Of a DNA stretch of 64,000 bases, positions 1 through 9,229 are shown piece after piece. A model generated the notes under the pieces. The model made no database searches. It was not told the DNA's origin and saw only the letters and a list, made by a program, of their open reading frames with translations. Origin of the DNA: CAWAHD01 sp963781785 (GTDB lineage Bacteria; Planctomycetota; Planctomycetia; Isosphaerales; Isosphaeraceae). Position 1 is the first letter of the stretch, and each line of letters opens with the position of its first letter. The translations under genes and the position numbers were made by a program. The stretch spans positions 2,480,001 to 2,544,000 of the forward strand of contig CAWAHD010000005.1 of assembly GCA_963781785.1 (NCBI GenBank), in the 5' to 3' direction.

Positions 1-1
1 A

Positions 2-163
2 CCAGCCGGGCCATCCCCGCGGCCGACCTCGACCCCCAGGCGGCCGCGCGAGATCGAAGCGGCCGACAAGCAGAAGACCGTCAGCGACCACGAGTTCGCC
101 GAGCAACAGAAGGCCGTCGCACGCGCTCGCGGAATGATCTGGGTCGCCAGCCATAAGGGCTAG
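2..163 (+). CDS. C-terminal fragment of a hypothetical protein (cut by window start)
   Basis: Open frame from the window edge to a TAG at 161-163. The visible tail is charged and helical (IEAADKQKTVSDHEFAEQQ) and loosely resembles the short SHOCT-type tail in which a linker precedes an 'S/D-x-E-F-x-x-Q' helix. That resemblance is by eye only and the bulk of the gene lies outside the window. No function is assigned. Confidence 0.35.
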   Translation, partial: PAGPSPRPTSTPRRPREIEAADKQKTVSDHEFAEQQKAVARARGMIWVASHKG

Positions 164-566
164 ACGCCTCGCGGGACCGAGCATTGCTGCGTCATCGCGT
201 CATCAGAGTACCCTACGATCCGCACGACCCGCACGCGCGACACTCCGGCCATGACCGGGGCACCCGCGTCATTCCTGGCTCTCTGCGTCACGGAGGCAGG
301 GCGGCGGCGGCGTACGGCGGACGACGACGATCGGTCCTATCGGCACTCACGAGGCCGTGTCTGCTCTGATCGATCATCCCTCGGCGGGCCGAACTGGTGG
401 GCCTGGGGGGTTTGCAGCACGACCGAATGAGGGGGCAGCCCATGGGCGACGCCGATGAGCTGGTGGAGAAGAGGTTGGTCGAGCTCCTCGGGCTCGATCG
501 CTGGTTCGTGGGGGTGAACACGTTCCGCACTCCTTCCGGCAATACTCCGGTCTGGGTCGACTCTCT

Positions 567-739
567 GTGGACCCTTTTGGGTTGGCCGAGGGTCGGGCCA
601 TGCAACATCCCACTGTCGGCCCTTCGCTGCGGTCGAACACTTCGACGCGACGGGGGATCGTCCGGGAGGCGTCAACGGCATCCTCACCATCGACCCAGAG
701 AGCGGCGATTGGCGGCTGGTGGCCGACCGAAAGGGATAA
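567..739 (+). pseudogene. possible frameshifted gene fragment
   Basis: The stretch 164-880 has no convincing intact gene. Within it, frame 3 reads DPFGLAEGRAMQHPTVGPS. After a one-base shift near 630, frame 2 continues with a natural-looking end, VEHFDATGDRPGG then ILTIDPESGDWRLVADRKG, to a TAA at 737-739. The acidic, non-arginine-rich composition differs from the shadow frames around it. It may be the tail of a decayed secreted or repeat protein; the family is not recognised. The rest of 164-880 shows nothing I can support. Confidence 0.25.
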
Positions 740-880
740 GAGGTCTACGGCTCGCCCGTAGCGGGGTACTATAGCGCTCTTGCCGACAATCCAGAGCCGA
801 GCGTCTGAATTCTCGGCCGTCCTTCTGGACTCATTGCCTGAGATCCCGGGAACAAATCCCCTCGCCGAGCCTTAATATTC

Positions 881-2653
881 ATGGTGGTCGAGCGGTCGAG
901 GGCCGCCGTGGGTCGTCACGCTGCGGGAATCGCGACTCGCGTGGTCAAGGGGAGACGACGTGTCGTGCTCGGAGATCTCCGGGTTCTCTATGGTGTCGGT
1001 TCCTTAGTGGGTCTGACTGACCGTCAGCTCCTCGAACGATTCCAGTCCGCCAACCGTGCTGATGGCCACGATGTCGCCGAGGCCGCCCTGACCGCGCTGG
1101 TGCAGCGGCATTCCGAGATGGTGTGGAACGTGTGTCGATCGCTCATCCGCGATCGGCATGATGTCGAGGACGCGTTCCAGGCAACATTCCTGATCCTGGT
1201 CCGCAAGGCCGGATCGCTTCTGGTCGATGACACACTCGGCCCGTGGCTTCACGTCGTGGCCGGCCGGACCGCATTGAGCGTGCGGAAGGCACGCGCGCGT
1301 CAGCGAGCGGTCGAGCGCCCCACCCCTGATTCGCTGCTTGAGACCGTCGAGCCCACCGTCTCCGATCGCTCCTGGCATGATGGGGATGAGGTCCGTGCGG
1401 CGATCCACGCCGAAATCATGAAACTTCCCGAGGTCTTCCGCGCGGTGGTCGTGCTGTGCGATCTCGAGGGCCTCAGTTATTCCGAGGCCACTCTACGGCT
1501 GAAGATCCCCTTGGGTACGGTACAGAGCCGACTGGCCCGAGCCCGTCGCCGCTTGCGCCGGGCCCTGAGGCTCAGAGCGATTCACCCATCGAACGCGGGG
1601 GAGGCGACCGAGTCCGCCTGTGCCCCGATCTCCGGACTGATGACGGCTGGCGGGCTCCCGCCGGCACTGGTCGGTCGGGTCGGCCGGCTGGGTGCACTGA
1701 TCGCTGCCGACCCGATGCAGTGGAAAGCGACCGTGGCCGGCTCGGTCCGGGACTTGATCAGCGGAGGTCTGCGAACCATGGTGCTCGGCAGGTTGACGCG
1801 CATCCTCGTCATGACCCTGGCTGGCGTACTAGTCGGCGGGGCCCTCTTGTACACCAACGCTAGGTCCGGCCAAGCCGTCCTGGACGGGGCCCGGCGGCGA
1901 GACCGGCGAGCCGGATCCGAGGGAGGAGTGAAGGAGCGGATCGAGATCCCGAGCCCTGGACAGCTCAAAGTCTCGTCCGGTCGCGGGAAGGCCCTTCTCT
2001 TTCTGCTCGACCGGAATGAAGAGCGGATTCCCTTGCGGCGAGACGGGAAGATTATTCGATTCCAAACGGTCGAGCGGGAGATCGACTGGGGCGCGATCAC
2101 CGGCGTGATCGATCACCAACGAGTTCAGAAGTCATTGATCCGGGATGAGCGGAGACCCGTGCCGCCCGCCGAGCAGCTCTATTGTCGAGTCGAGTTGAAG
2201 AGGCAGGCTCGCCGGGAGGATGGTTCCTGGCTGGACTGGGAAACGGTCGACATGCTGGCGAGCCTCAAGATCCTGGATCACCTGCCCGAAAGGGACGCCG
2301 AGCGGGTGCCCGAACCCTTCCGGATTGATGGTCTCGTTGACCCGTTACCGCATCTGACGCAAGGCGGGTGGACTGGTGTGGATGTCGAGGGCTTCGTCCC
2401 GGCCGGGAGGAATGAACGGGGAGATCGGGCCGTCGCACAAGCTAAGCCCCGGGCTCCGCAGCAAGACAGGCCGCCGGTCCTGATGGTACGCAGCCTCGAT
2501 TTCACGGTCGAGCCCGGCCAGACTTACCGCTATCGGGCGCGGGTCGTCCTCTTCAATCCTCATCACAATCAGGGAAATCCTCCCGATCGCAACAGGCTGA
2601 TCTTCGGACCCTGGAGCGAGGTGACAGACATCGTTACGGTCCCGGTTCCCTAA
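881..2653 (+). CDS. ECF-type RNA polymerase sigma factor with membrane-anchored C-terminal extension
   Basis: Directs RNA polymerase to alternative promoters. The sigma-70 region 2 signature is clear (residues ~75-115, RDRHDVEDAFQATFLILVRK), as is region 4 with its helix-turn-helix (residues ~180-225, LPEVFRAVVVLCDLEGLS followed by IPLGTVQSRLARARRRLR). A single membrane segment follows at ~305-322 (LTRILVMTLAGVLVGGALLY) and then ~265 residues of probably extracytoplasmic sequence ending in a beta-rich unit (TVEPGQTYRYRARVVLF). The fused transmembrane plus outer domain is typical of the large planctomycete ECF families and suggests the sensor or anti-sigma function is on the same chain (inference). 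The ATG at 881 is the first in frame; the conserved part begins near residue 45, so a downstream start is possible. Confidence 0.88.
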   Translation: MVVERSRAAVGRHAAGIATRVVKGRRRVVLGDLRVLYGVGSLVGLTDRQLLERFQSANRADGHDVAEAALTALVQRHSEMVWNVCRSLIRDRHDVEDAFQATFLILVRKAGSLLVDDTLGPWLHVVAGRTALSVRKARARQRAVERPTPDSLLETVEPTVSDRSWHDGDEVRAAIHAEIMKLPEVFRAVVVLCDLEGLSYSEATLRLKIPLGTVQSRLARARRRLRRALRLRAIHPSNAGEATESACAPISGLMTAGGLPPALVGRVGRLGALIAADPMQWKATVAGSVRDLISGGLRTMVLGRLTRILVMTLAGVLVGGALLYTNARSGQAVLDGARRRDRRAGSEGGVKERIEIPSPGQLKVSSGRGKALLFLLDRNEERIPLRRDGKIIRFQTVEREIDWGAITGVIDHQRVQKSLIRDERRPVPPAEQLYCRVELKRQARREDGSWLDWETVDMLASLKILDHLPERDAERVPEPFRIDGLVDPLPHLTQGGWTGVDVEGFVPAGRNERGDRAVAQAKPRAPQQDRPPVLMVRSLDFTVEPGQTYRYRARVVLFNPHHNQGNPPDRNRLIFGPWSEVTDIVTVPVP

Positions 2654-2785
2654 CTGCGCCGAAGCGGATCCAGCCTGCCGAGCGAGCCGTAAACCGCGGA
2701 TCATAAATGAAGCTTTGCGCGGGTGGCGCAGCCGAGGGAGCACGAGGCGAACCAACACCAATTCCGCCCCAGTGCACCATCTGCA

Positions 2786-3466
2786 TCAGTTCTCGTGGCC
2801 TGTTTGTGAGGCATTCCTGGGCTTGGCTGTTTCCTTCCGGCGAGTGCTGTCAGCCGATTCCGCCGTCCCTCCTGCCATTGCGTGTGGTTCATCCTCGAGC
2901 GGCGCAGCGGGTAGAGTCCCCTCGTGCGACACGATCATGCCTGGCAAGGCCCGCCAGAAAATGATGCACCCCCAACTGATGATGGCCGCGACAGCGATGA
3001 CGACCATCATCGACCGTACCGTCAATCGCACGCGGGCCACTCGCATGTCGGTCTTCGTGCACCAGGTTTTCGCAGCGGAGCTTGATAGCTTGAGCGTGAT
3101 CAAGGCACAGCAAAATGAGACCAAAAGCCCAGAAGCACCTGTAGTCAAGCCGATCACATTGCCAATCAACGCGCCGACGATCGCGATTGTGAGCGCCGCT
3201 GCAGTAACCGCTGAAAGGACGATCAACAGCCGCCTCGCCCAGCGCCTTCGATGCACCAAGCCACGCTGTGAGAGGAATAGGACGGGCGCGAGCGCTGCGT
3301 ACGCGAGAGCCAAGATGAGAATGTGCGGGCCGAGAATCAAGCCTAAGATGCAAGCCGGTCCGGCTGTCGCAAGAGCGCAGACCGCCAGGATCAGTGTCAG
3401 GCCGGACGCCACATGGACGCTGGGCGGCATTTCTCTCTTCTCGGTAAGCTCGGCCATGAATCTCAT
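2786..3466 (-). CDS. hypothetical multi-pass membrane protein
   Basis: 226 aa with about six hydrophobic segments (for example LTLILAVCALATAGPACILG, LIVLSAVTAAALTIAIVGA and SMMVVIAVAAIISWGCIIFW). The segment VRLTVRSMMVVIAVAA resembles the 'R-x-T-L-M-V-x-V-A-x-x-A' membrane helix common in short planctomycete membrane proteins. The hydrophilic C-terminus carries no recognised domain. Two in-frame ATGs lie close together (3466 and 3457); the first is used here. It lies downstream of the WG-repeat gene on the same strand, 152 bp away. Function unknown. Confidence 0.6.
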   Translation of the reverse strand: MRFMAELTEKREMPPSVHVASGLTLILAVCALATAGPACILGLILGPHILILALAYAALAPVLFLSQRGLVHRRRWARRLLIVLSAVTAAALTIAIVGALIGNVIGLTTGASGLLVSFCCALITLKLSSSAAKTWCTKTDMRVARVRLTVRSMMVVIAVAAIISWGCIIFWRALPGMIVSHEGTLPAAPLEDEPHAMAGGTAESADSTRRKETAKPRNASQTGHEN

Positions 3467-3618
3467 TCCGAGGATCCACCATCTTGCAAGCTTGCCGCGG
3501 TTGCGACTCGGACTGGCACATCTGGTTTATAGCTCGTCCGATGCGCGTCATCAGGGGTTAGCCGATGCCGTCGGGCCACTGGTGAGCGAGCTACCAAGGC
3601 CGGTCCGCCGGTGCTCCT

Positions 3619-4635
3619 TTACGTCCGCATAGGCCAGACGAACTCGCCACGCCTGTTGATGTACCCAACCTCTTCCCCGTGTGGCCCTTGTATCCTCGCC
3701 AAACCGTCCGTGAATGGCAGCGCAAGGCGACAAGCGATCGGTGAGATCACGATTTGGCCCGCCGTATCGATATAACCGTACATACTTTCTTCGGCCGTCC
3801 GCACCGCCGCCAAGCCTTCCGAGAACCGGTCGGCAGAGCGAAACATCGCGGGAACCGCCAACGACCCTTCGCGGTTGATAAACCCGAACTGCTGCGGCTT
3901 GGTGAAATCCTGCTTCCCTTGTCCCGCGTTGAATACGTCGACGACCGCCAGCCCCTCGTGGAAGTCACCTGCTTGTGCGAACTGCGGGCTGATCACCACC
4001 GTGCCCGTCGTGTCGATGTAACCCAAGCTCCGGCTTCGATCTTTCGCGAGGAACGACGCCATCCCCTCGGAGAACTCACCCGCAGCTCGACATGCCAACT
4101 GGAAAGCCGTGGTCCCTGTCCGGTCCAGGTACGACCACAGACTCTTCGCAAGACAAGGGATGAGTCCTGATCGACATTGCGCAATCGCCGTGGCGGCCTT
4201 CTCGAACAGGACCTCGCCTGCCGGATCGATCATGCGGTAAAGCCGCCCCTTCTTCACTGGCGCGATGCCTTCAGTGAAGGCCCATGCGGCGTCGTACTGG
4301 GGCTTGATCACGACCACGCCGTTGCGATCGATGAATCCCCATTTCTTGCCGACCATCACCGCCGCCCGGCCTTCCGAGAAATCGCGTGCGTAATCAAAAC
4401 AGAGCGGTGTCACCATGTCCCCGGCCGTGTTGATGAACCCGACCCTTCGTTTGACGATGCCTGGGACGGCCGGTGTCCCATCAGGGTCCAAGTCACCCAC
4501 CTGCGCGAGGCCGTCATGAAACGGTCCGGCCATGTCGAATCTCGCCGCGACGACCACGCTCCCGTGGGCGTCGATGAAGCCGGATTTACGATCGATATGG
4601 ACCGGGTACAGCCGCTGAGGTAATTGGTCCGACAT
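3619..4635 (-). CDS. WG-repeat (KWG) protein
   Basis: About eight to nine tandem repeats of ~40 residues fill the whole protein. Each has the pattern [K/R]-x-G-[FY]-I-[DN]-x-x-G-x-[VI], followed by F-x-x-[AD]-x-x-F-x-[ED]-G-L-A-x-V; examples are KSGFIDAHG, KKWGFIDRNG, GYIDTTG, FGFINREG and YGYIDTAG. WG repeats form beta-propeller-like scaffolds; the specific role is unknown. The start at 4635 is preferred over the longer ORF from 4755 because AGGGAG sits six bases upstream and the repeats begin right after it. No signal peptide is visible from this start, so the product is probably cytoplasmic. Confidence 0.85.
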   Translation of the reverse strand: MSDQLPQRLYPVHIDRKSGFIDAHGSVVVAARFDMAGPFHDGLAQVGDLDPDGTPAVPGIVKRRVGFINTAGDMVTPLCFDYARDFSEGRAAVMVGKKWGFIDRNGVVVIKPQYDAAWAFTEGIAPVKKGRLYRMIDPAGEVLFEKAATAIAQCRSGLIPCLAKSLWSYLDRTGTTAFQLACRAAGEFSEGMASFLAKDRSRSLGYIDTTGTVVISPQFAQAGDFHEGLAVVDVFNAGQGKQDFTKPQQFGFINREGSLAVPAMFRSADRFSEGLAAVRTAEESMYGYIDTAGQIVISPIACRLALPFTDGLARIQGPHGEEVGYINRRGEFVWPMRT

Positions 4636-5166
4636 CAGCGCTCCCTGATGTGCTAAAGCGGCAAGTCTGTTCTCTAAACGACCCTTTACACCGGCAGTTT
4701 GACGTAAGTCCTCGAACGACGTGTCGGTTTTCGTCGATGCGACGGGGATATTCACCCTTTACACATCGGACATTGGAAAGTCGGCCATCTGCTGGTTAAC
4801 AGACGTCCACGAGTCGGATGCTCGCCAGCTTCCCAAGATACCGCGCCGTGACGTCCGTCGCACCAGGATCGAACGGGCGAACGCTCGCCGGTTCAGCGGA
4901 CGCACACTCTCGCTTTGGCGCAGCACGCTTCGGTCGGATCGATCGAAGCAACTTGGGATCAATCGGCTTCGTGTGTCGGGCCAACCCGCACAGAGCGATA
5001 TTCGCCGCCCGACGGTGTGCACGCCGGTGTCGGCGGATTGCAATCACCAGGGAGCCACCCCCTGGCGGAGTGGCGACAAGAGTCCTAGGGTAACGGAACA
5101 CCCGGGCGGGAGCGTGGCGGGGTCGCGCGTTCGGCCGTGACGGGGCAACCGCAGAGGATCGCCGCC
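4636..5166. other. intergenic region between divergent genes
   Basis: 531 bp between the WG-repeat gene (minus) and the sulfatase (plus). Several overlapping ORFs on both strands are arginine-rich and mutually exclusive, so none is supported. Promoters for both neighbours must lie here, but I see no convincing -35/-10 pair. Confidence 0.5.
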
Positions 5167-6609
5167 ATGTTCCGATTATTGGCGTTCGTCGCTTCCACAA
5201 TCCCGCTCATCGCCTGCACGCCGCCCGTACGCGGCGCGGAGCGTCCCAACATCCTCTGGCTCGTCGCCGAGGACCTCGGGCCGGAACTCGCCTGTTACGG
5301 GACCAAGCAGGTCTCCACCCCGAATCTCGACCGTCTGGCAGCGCGCGGGATGCGCTTGACTCGCGCCTACACCACCGCGCCGGTCTGCTCGGCCAGCCGG
5401 TCGGCCTTCATGACGGGCATGTACCAGACCACAATCGGTGCCCACAACCACCGCTCGCACCGAGACGACGGATTTCGGCTCAAGGCCGGCGTGCGATTGA
5501 TCACCGATCGCATGCGCGAATCGGGCTACGTCACGGCAAATCTCCGCCAGTTCCCCAGATCCGTCGGGTTCCCCGGGACCGGGAAGACCGACTGGAATTT
5601 CGCGACGGACGGCAATCCGTTCGATCACGATCGGTGGGACGGCCTGAAGGCTCACCGGCCCTTCTTCGCCCAGGTGAACTTTCAGGAGACGCACCGGCCC
5701 TTCCGTGCGCCCAGGAGGGCCGACCCGGCCAAGGTGGCCATTCCGCCCTATTATCCCGACCACCCGGTCACCCGGCAGGATTGGGCTCAGTACCTGGATT
5801 CGGCCAGCGACCTCGATCGCAAGGTCGGCCTGATTCTCGGCCAACTCGAGACCGACGGTCTGGCTGACACGACGATCGTCGTCTTCATGGGCGACCACGG
5901 CCAGGCCCACGTGCGAGGGAAGCAATTCTGTTACGAGGAAGGTCTCCACATCCCGCTCATCATCGTCTGGCCGAAGAGCATCCCCGCTCCCGCGGGTTTC
6001 CGTCCCGGCACGGTCGACAACCGCCTGGTGGAGGCGATCGACCTCGCCCCGACCTTCCTCAGCATCGCAGGGGGCCCCAAGCCGGAGGGGATAGAGGGGC
6101 GGATCCTGTTCGGGGACCACGCCGATCCCCCCCGCGAGTACGCGTTCGGCGCACGCGACCGATGCGACGAGACGGTCTTTCGCCTCCGGACGGTGCGGGA
6201 TTCCGGTTACCGGTATATCCGCAACTTCACCCCCGACCGGCCGTTCCTCCAGGCCAACGAATACAAAGAGCGCAGCTATCCAGTGTGGAACCTGCTCAAG
6301 GAGCTCGACGCCAAGGGGCAGCTCACGCCGACCCAGAAGGCCCTCACGGCGGCGACGATGCCCCCCGAGGAGCTCTACGACCTTGAAGCCGACCCCTACG
6401 AGATCAGGAATCTCGCCACATCCGACGATCCGCAGCACAGAGTGGCACTGAAGCGGCTCCGGGAAGCGCTCGCACGCTGGATCGAGACAACCGACGATCA
6501 GGGAAGGTTCCCCGAACCGGCCGACGTCGTCGCGGCCAAAGGGGCGACCCGGCCGGGTTCCGACCCCAACGCGGGCATGATTCCCCAGAGGGCTGCGACC
6601 AGGAGATAG
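5167..6609 (+). CDS. secreted sulfatase (arylsulfatase / iduronate-sulfatase-like)
   Basis: Hydrolyses sulfate esters, probably of polysaccharides, outside the cytoplasm. A signal peptide starts at the chosen ATG (MFRLLAFVASTIPLIACTPP), with GAGG upstream. The alkaline-phosphatase-fold entry NILWLVAEDLGPEL provides metal-binding Asp. At residues ~72-77 the motif VCSASR matches C-x-[A/P]-S-R, in which Cys is converted to formylglycine by a sulfatase-maturing enzyme. GDHGQAH supplies further metal ligands, and ELYDLEADPYEIRNLA is the usual C-terminal sulfatase signature. The ~480-aa length fits the family. Planctomycetes carry many such genes. Substrate cannot be deduced, and no maturase is visible nearby. 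Confidence 0.92.
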   Translation: MFRLLAFVASTIPLIACTPPVRGAERPNILWLVAEDLGPELACYGTKQVSTPNLDRLAARGMRLTRAYTTAPVCSASRSAFMTGMYQTTIGAHNHRSHRDDGFRLKAGVRLITDRMRESGYVTANLRQFPRSVGFPGTGKTDWNFATDGNPFDHDRWDGLKAHRPFFAQVNFQETHRPFRAPRRADPAKVAIPPYYPDHPVTRQDWAQYLDSASDLDRKVGLILGQLETDGLADTTIVVFMGDHGQAHVRGKQFCYEEGLHIPLIIVWPKSIPAPAGFRPGTVDNRLVEAIDLAPTFLSIAGGPKPEGIEGRILFGDHADPPREYAFGARDRCDETVFRLRTVRDSGYRYIRNFTPDRPFLQANEYKERSYPVWNLLKELDAKGQLTPTQKALTAATMPPEELYDLEADPYEIRNLATSDDPQHRVALKRLREALARWIETTDDQGRFPEPADVVAAKGATRPGSDPNAGMIPQRAATRR

Positions 6610-6723
6610 GCCGCGAGTTCCGGGACGCTTTCGCGCGATCGACAGGCGTTTGCCAGCAGATGTTGACGTAGTCTTTGCTCATCAGCGGAGCGGGAGCGAC
6701 CACAATCAATGTTAAACAAAGAT

Positions 6724-6752
6724 TTGACAGCTCGGCCGCTAACTGCTAAGAT
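6724..6752 (+). promoter_or_regulatory. sigma-70-type promoter upstream of the efflux adaptor
   Basis: TTGACA at 6724-6729 and TAAGAT at 6747-6752 are separated by exactly 17 bp, close to the sigma-70 consensus. The expected transcript would start near 6760 and carry a ~235-nt leader before the adaptor ATG at 6995. It is the best promoter match I found in the window. Confidence 0.6.
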
Positions 6753-6994
6753 TGCGTCGTCACGCTGTGGTTGCTCTCTTTGAGCGGCCGTCCGTTTTCC
6801 TGCCTGGGGCTCCAGACGCCCTGACATCGCGATGCTCGGAATTTCGCGGCCGCCGGTCGCGGAAGGCGACGTGTCCCGCCGCTCGATAACCCGTGATTCG
6901 CGCCGAAGGCGCGCGGGCAACAGTGCGCGCCCCGCACCGATCTTGCCGGCGCATGTTTTTCGGTCGGCGACGTCGCTCGGAGAGGAGTTCTGTC

Positions 6995-8884
6995 ATGCCG
7001 ATGGACCGGGATCGAATGACGGTGCCCATTTCCACGCCGGGGAGGCGGTGCGGACGAGGCTGGCCAGCGGCCGCGGCGGTCGCCGCCGCCGCGGTTGTGT
7101 GTGGCCTGGGCATGGGTCGCCGGATTGTCGGGCCCGATCCGAACGCCCGTCCGGGTTTGGAAACGATCGAGGTCGACCGCGGAGACGTCGTGCCGGTCGT
7201 CACGGAGAAGGGCGTCCTCGAAAGTTCGGTCGACGACGTGATCCGCTGCCGCGTCGAGCCGTTCCTGAGCCTGCCCTCCGCGCCCCCGGTTGCCGCTTCG
7301 GAGTCACAAAGGGCGGTGCCCAGGGTCGCGCGGGCAAGTCTCAAAAGCGCTCTGCCGCCATCGGGAATGACCGGACTTTCGATCGCCGGCGCGCCTTCAA
7401 GCAAGGGGCGGTCCCAGGTCACGCGGGCGGGCAGTCAGGTTGGAGCGCCGGGAGGCACGCCCGGCGCGGCCAGCCCCCAGGCGGTCGGCCAGCGCGCCTC
7501 AGGAGTGGGCGCGGCGGTTTTGCCTGCCGGGTCGTCTTCCACGAGCGCACAGGCACAGCGGCCGGCCGTCGAATCCTCGATCGCCTCCAAACGGCCCTCC
7601 ATCCGCAGCTTTGACACCATCGTCGAACCGCATGTCCCCTTGCGTTCATCGCTGCCGGACCAAGGTGTGGTCGCCATTCCCCCGCCGCCGCCTCCGACCA
7701 TTCTCTCGATCCTTCCGGAGGGGAGCTTCGTGAAGGCTGGCGACGTGGTGTGCGAGCTGGATTCCTCAGGGTTCCGGGACGCGCTCCGGGTGCAGCAGCT
7801 ACGTTGCATCCAGGCGAAGGCCTGGGTCGAACAGGCCCGATACAAGATCGAAGCCTACGAGATCGCACTCCGCGAATACGAGCACGGGGTCTTTCCCCAG
7901 GACACCCAGCTCGTGCGACAGTACATCGCGATCTGCCAGATCGAACACGAGCGCGCCGCGAACAACGTGGCATGGTCGCGGCCGCTCCTGGCCAAGGGGT
8001 TCCGGTCGGCCGCCCAGGTCACTGCCGACGCCGCTGTGCTTGCGCAAACCGAGTTCATCCTCCGCGATGCCCAGGGAATGCTCAAGCGGCTGGTCAAATT
8101 CACGGCAAAGCGGATCCTTCAGGCACAGAGGGCGAGGATCGCGGCCGGCCGCTCGGACTTGCTCTCCCTCGAATCGGCCTTGCGACTGGAAGACGAGCGA
8201 CTGAAGCGGATCAACGCCATGATCGCCAACTGCACGATGACGTCGCCGCGCGACGGGATTGTCGTGCACGCCAACCGGACTAGCCCCTGGGGCACGGTCG
8301 AATTGCAGATCCGTGAGGGCCTGACGGTGCACCAGTCGCAGCCCATCTTCCGGCTGCTCGACTCGCGCCACATTCAGGCCAGGGCCAGGATCAATGAGTC
8401 TCAGATCGCCCGGATCCGGATAGGCCAGCCGGTTTTGATCCATCTCGAGGCATTTCCCGACCGCGTTTTGCGGGGATCGGTCGCCGAGATCTTCCCGATT
8501 CCCACCCTCACGAACGGAGCATTCTCGGACGTCCGCAGTTTCTTTGCGACCGTCCGCATCGAGTCAGGCGGCTTCGACGCGCTCAAGGCGGGAATGAGCG
8601 CCGAAATCGATTTCCTGGTCACCAGGCGCCATCGGGTGCCCCGCGTCCCGCTCGAGGCAGTCCGCTGGGTCGACGATCGGTCGTTCGCCGCGCGGGTCGT
8701 ACCGACAGAGACCGGCGTCGATTGGGTGTGGCGGCCGATCGCCCTGGGCGCCACCGATACGGTCTTTGCCGAGGTGGTTTCAGGGTTGGAGCCCGGCGAT
8801 CGAGTGATCGCCCACAGCGAGAGCCTGCCGGCCCAGGCGCCGGGCCTTGTGGATGCCGCCAGCGCGCTTTCTCCTCGACTGTAG
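6995..8884 (+). CDS. HlyD/RND-type periplasmic efflux adaptor with a long low-complexity insert
   Basis: Membrane-fusion protein linking an inner-membrane transporter to an outer-membrane channel. From the ATG at 6995 (GGAGAGGAG Shine-Dalgarno) there is an N-terminal membrane anchor (~22-40), the first half of the lipoyl/beta barrel region (IEVDRGDVVPVVTEKG, ~58-75), and an unusual ~130-residue Ser/Ala/Pro/Arg-rich insert (~95-225). The second lipoyl half follows (ILPEGSFVKAGDVVCELDSS, ~238), then a long alpha-hairpin (~262-405), the returning lipoyl motif MTSPRDGIVVHAN (~414) and the C-terminal beta-barrel domain. Family members usually lack such an insert. No transporter gene is adjacent; a TolC-like gene lies ~20 kb away. 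Substrate unknown. Confidence 0.85.
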   Translation: MPMDRDRMTVPISTPGRRCGRGWPAAAAVAAAAVVCGLGMGRRIVGPDPNARPGLETIEVDRGDVVPVVTEKGVLESSVDDVIRCRVEPFLSLPSAPPVAASESQRAVPRVARASLKSALPPSGMTGLSIAGAPSSKGRSQVTRAGSQVGAPGGTPGAASPQAVGQRASGVGAAVLPAGSSSTSAQAQRPAVESSIASKRPSIRSFDTIVEPHVPLRSSLPDQGVVAIPPPPPPTILSILPEGSFVKAGDVVCELDSSGFRDALRVQQLRCIQAKAWVEQARYKIEAYEIALREYEHGVFPQDTQLVRQYIAICQIEHERAANNVAWSRPLLAKGFRSAAQVTADAAVLAQTEFILRDAQGMLKRLVKFTAKRILQAQRARIAAGRSDLLSLESALRLEDERLKRINAMIANCTMTSPRDGIVVHANRTSPWGTVELQIREGLTVHQSQPIFRLLDSRHIQARARINESQIARIRIGQPVLIHLEAFPDRVLRGSVAEIFPIPTLTNGAFSDVRSFFATVRIESGGFDALKAGMSAEIDFLVTRRHRVPRVPLEAVRWVDDRSFAARVVPTETGVDWVWRPIALGATDTVFAEVVSGLEPGDRVIAHSESLPAQAPGLVDAASALSPRL

Positions 8885-8983
8885 ACCGAAATTCATGCCG
8901 TTTCTCGACACTTCTCGCTGAACGCCACCCAGAAATTCGGCAGGCGCAGATCGCTGTCCCCAGCGTGACTCGTGCCACATACC

Positions 8984-9058
8984 AACCCGAAGCGTGAGCG
9001 AGGGCGCTGGCGTGGCGCCGCAATGAACTTGCGGCATCCCTCGCTCACGCTTCGGGTT
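8984..9058. repeat. palindromic intergenic repeat (REP/BIME-like)
   Basis: Perfect 21-bp inverted arms: AACCCGAAGCGTGAGCGAGGG at 8984-9004 and its complement at 9038-9058, separated by 33 bp. The core AACCCGAAGCGT recurs near 39,570. I associate this sequence with dispersed repeats in planctomycete genomes (recollection, not checked). It could form a strong hairpin and end transcription of the efflux adaptor gene. Confidence 0.7.
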
Positions 9059-9229
9059 AGTGTTGCGCTTCCGGTTCGACCCGGTGGTGTTCAGCGAGGA
9101 GACTCCGTTTCTCCGTTCCAATCCAGCGATCAAAGCGAGTAGCATGTTGAGTGTAAAACCGAGTACGGGGCCGAACTTCCCAGGTACGCGAGCTCACCGC
9201 TTCATTCCCACTTGAACAGGTGCCGCGTC

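Noticed and set aside
5176..6438. 420-aa minus-strand ORF opposite the sulfatase
   Set aside because: Shadow of a GC-rich coding strand; the plus strand has signal peptide, active-site motif and family C-terminus.
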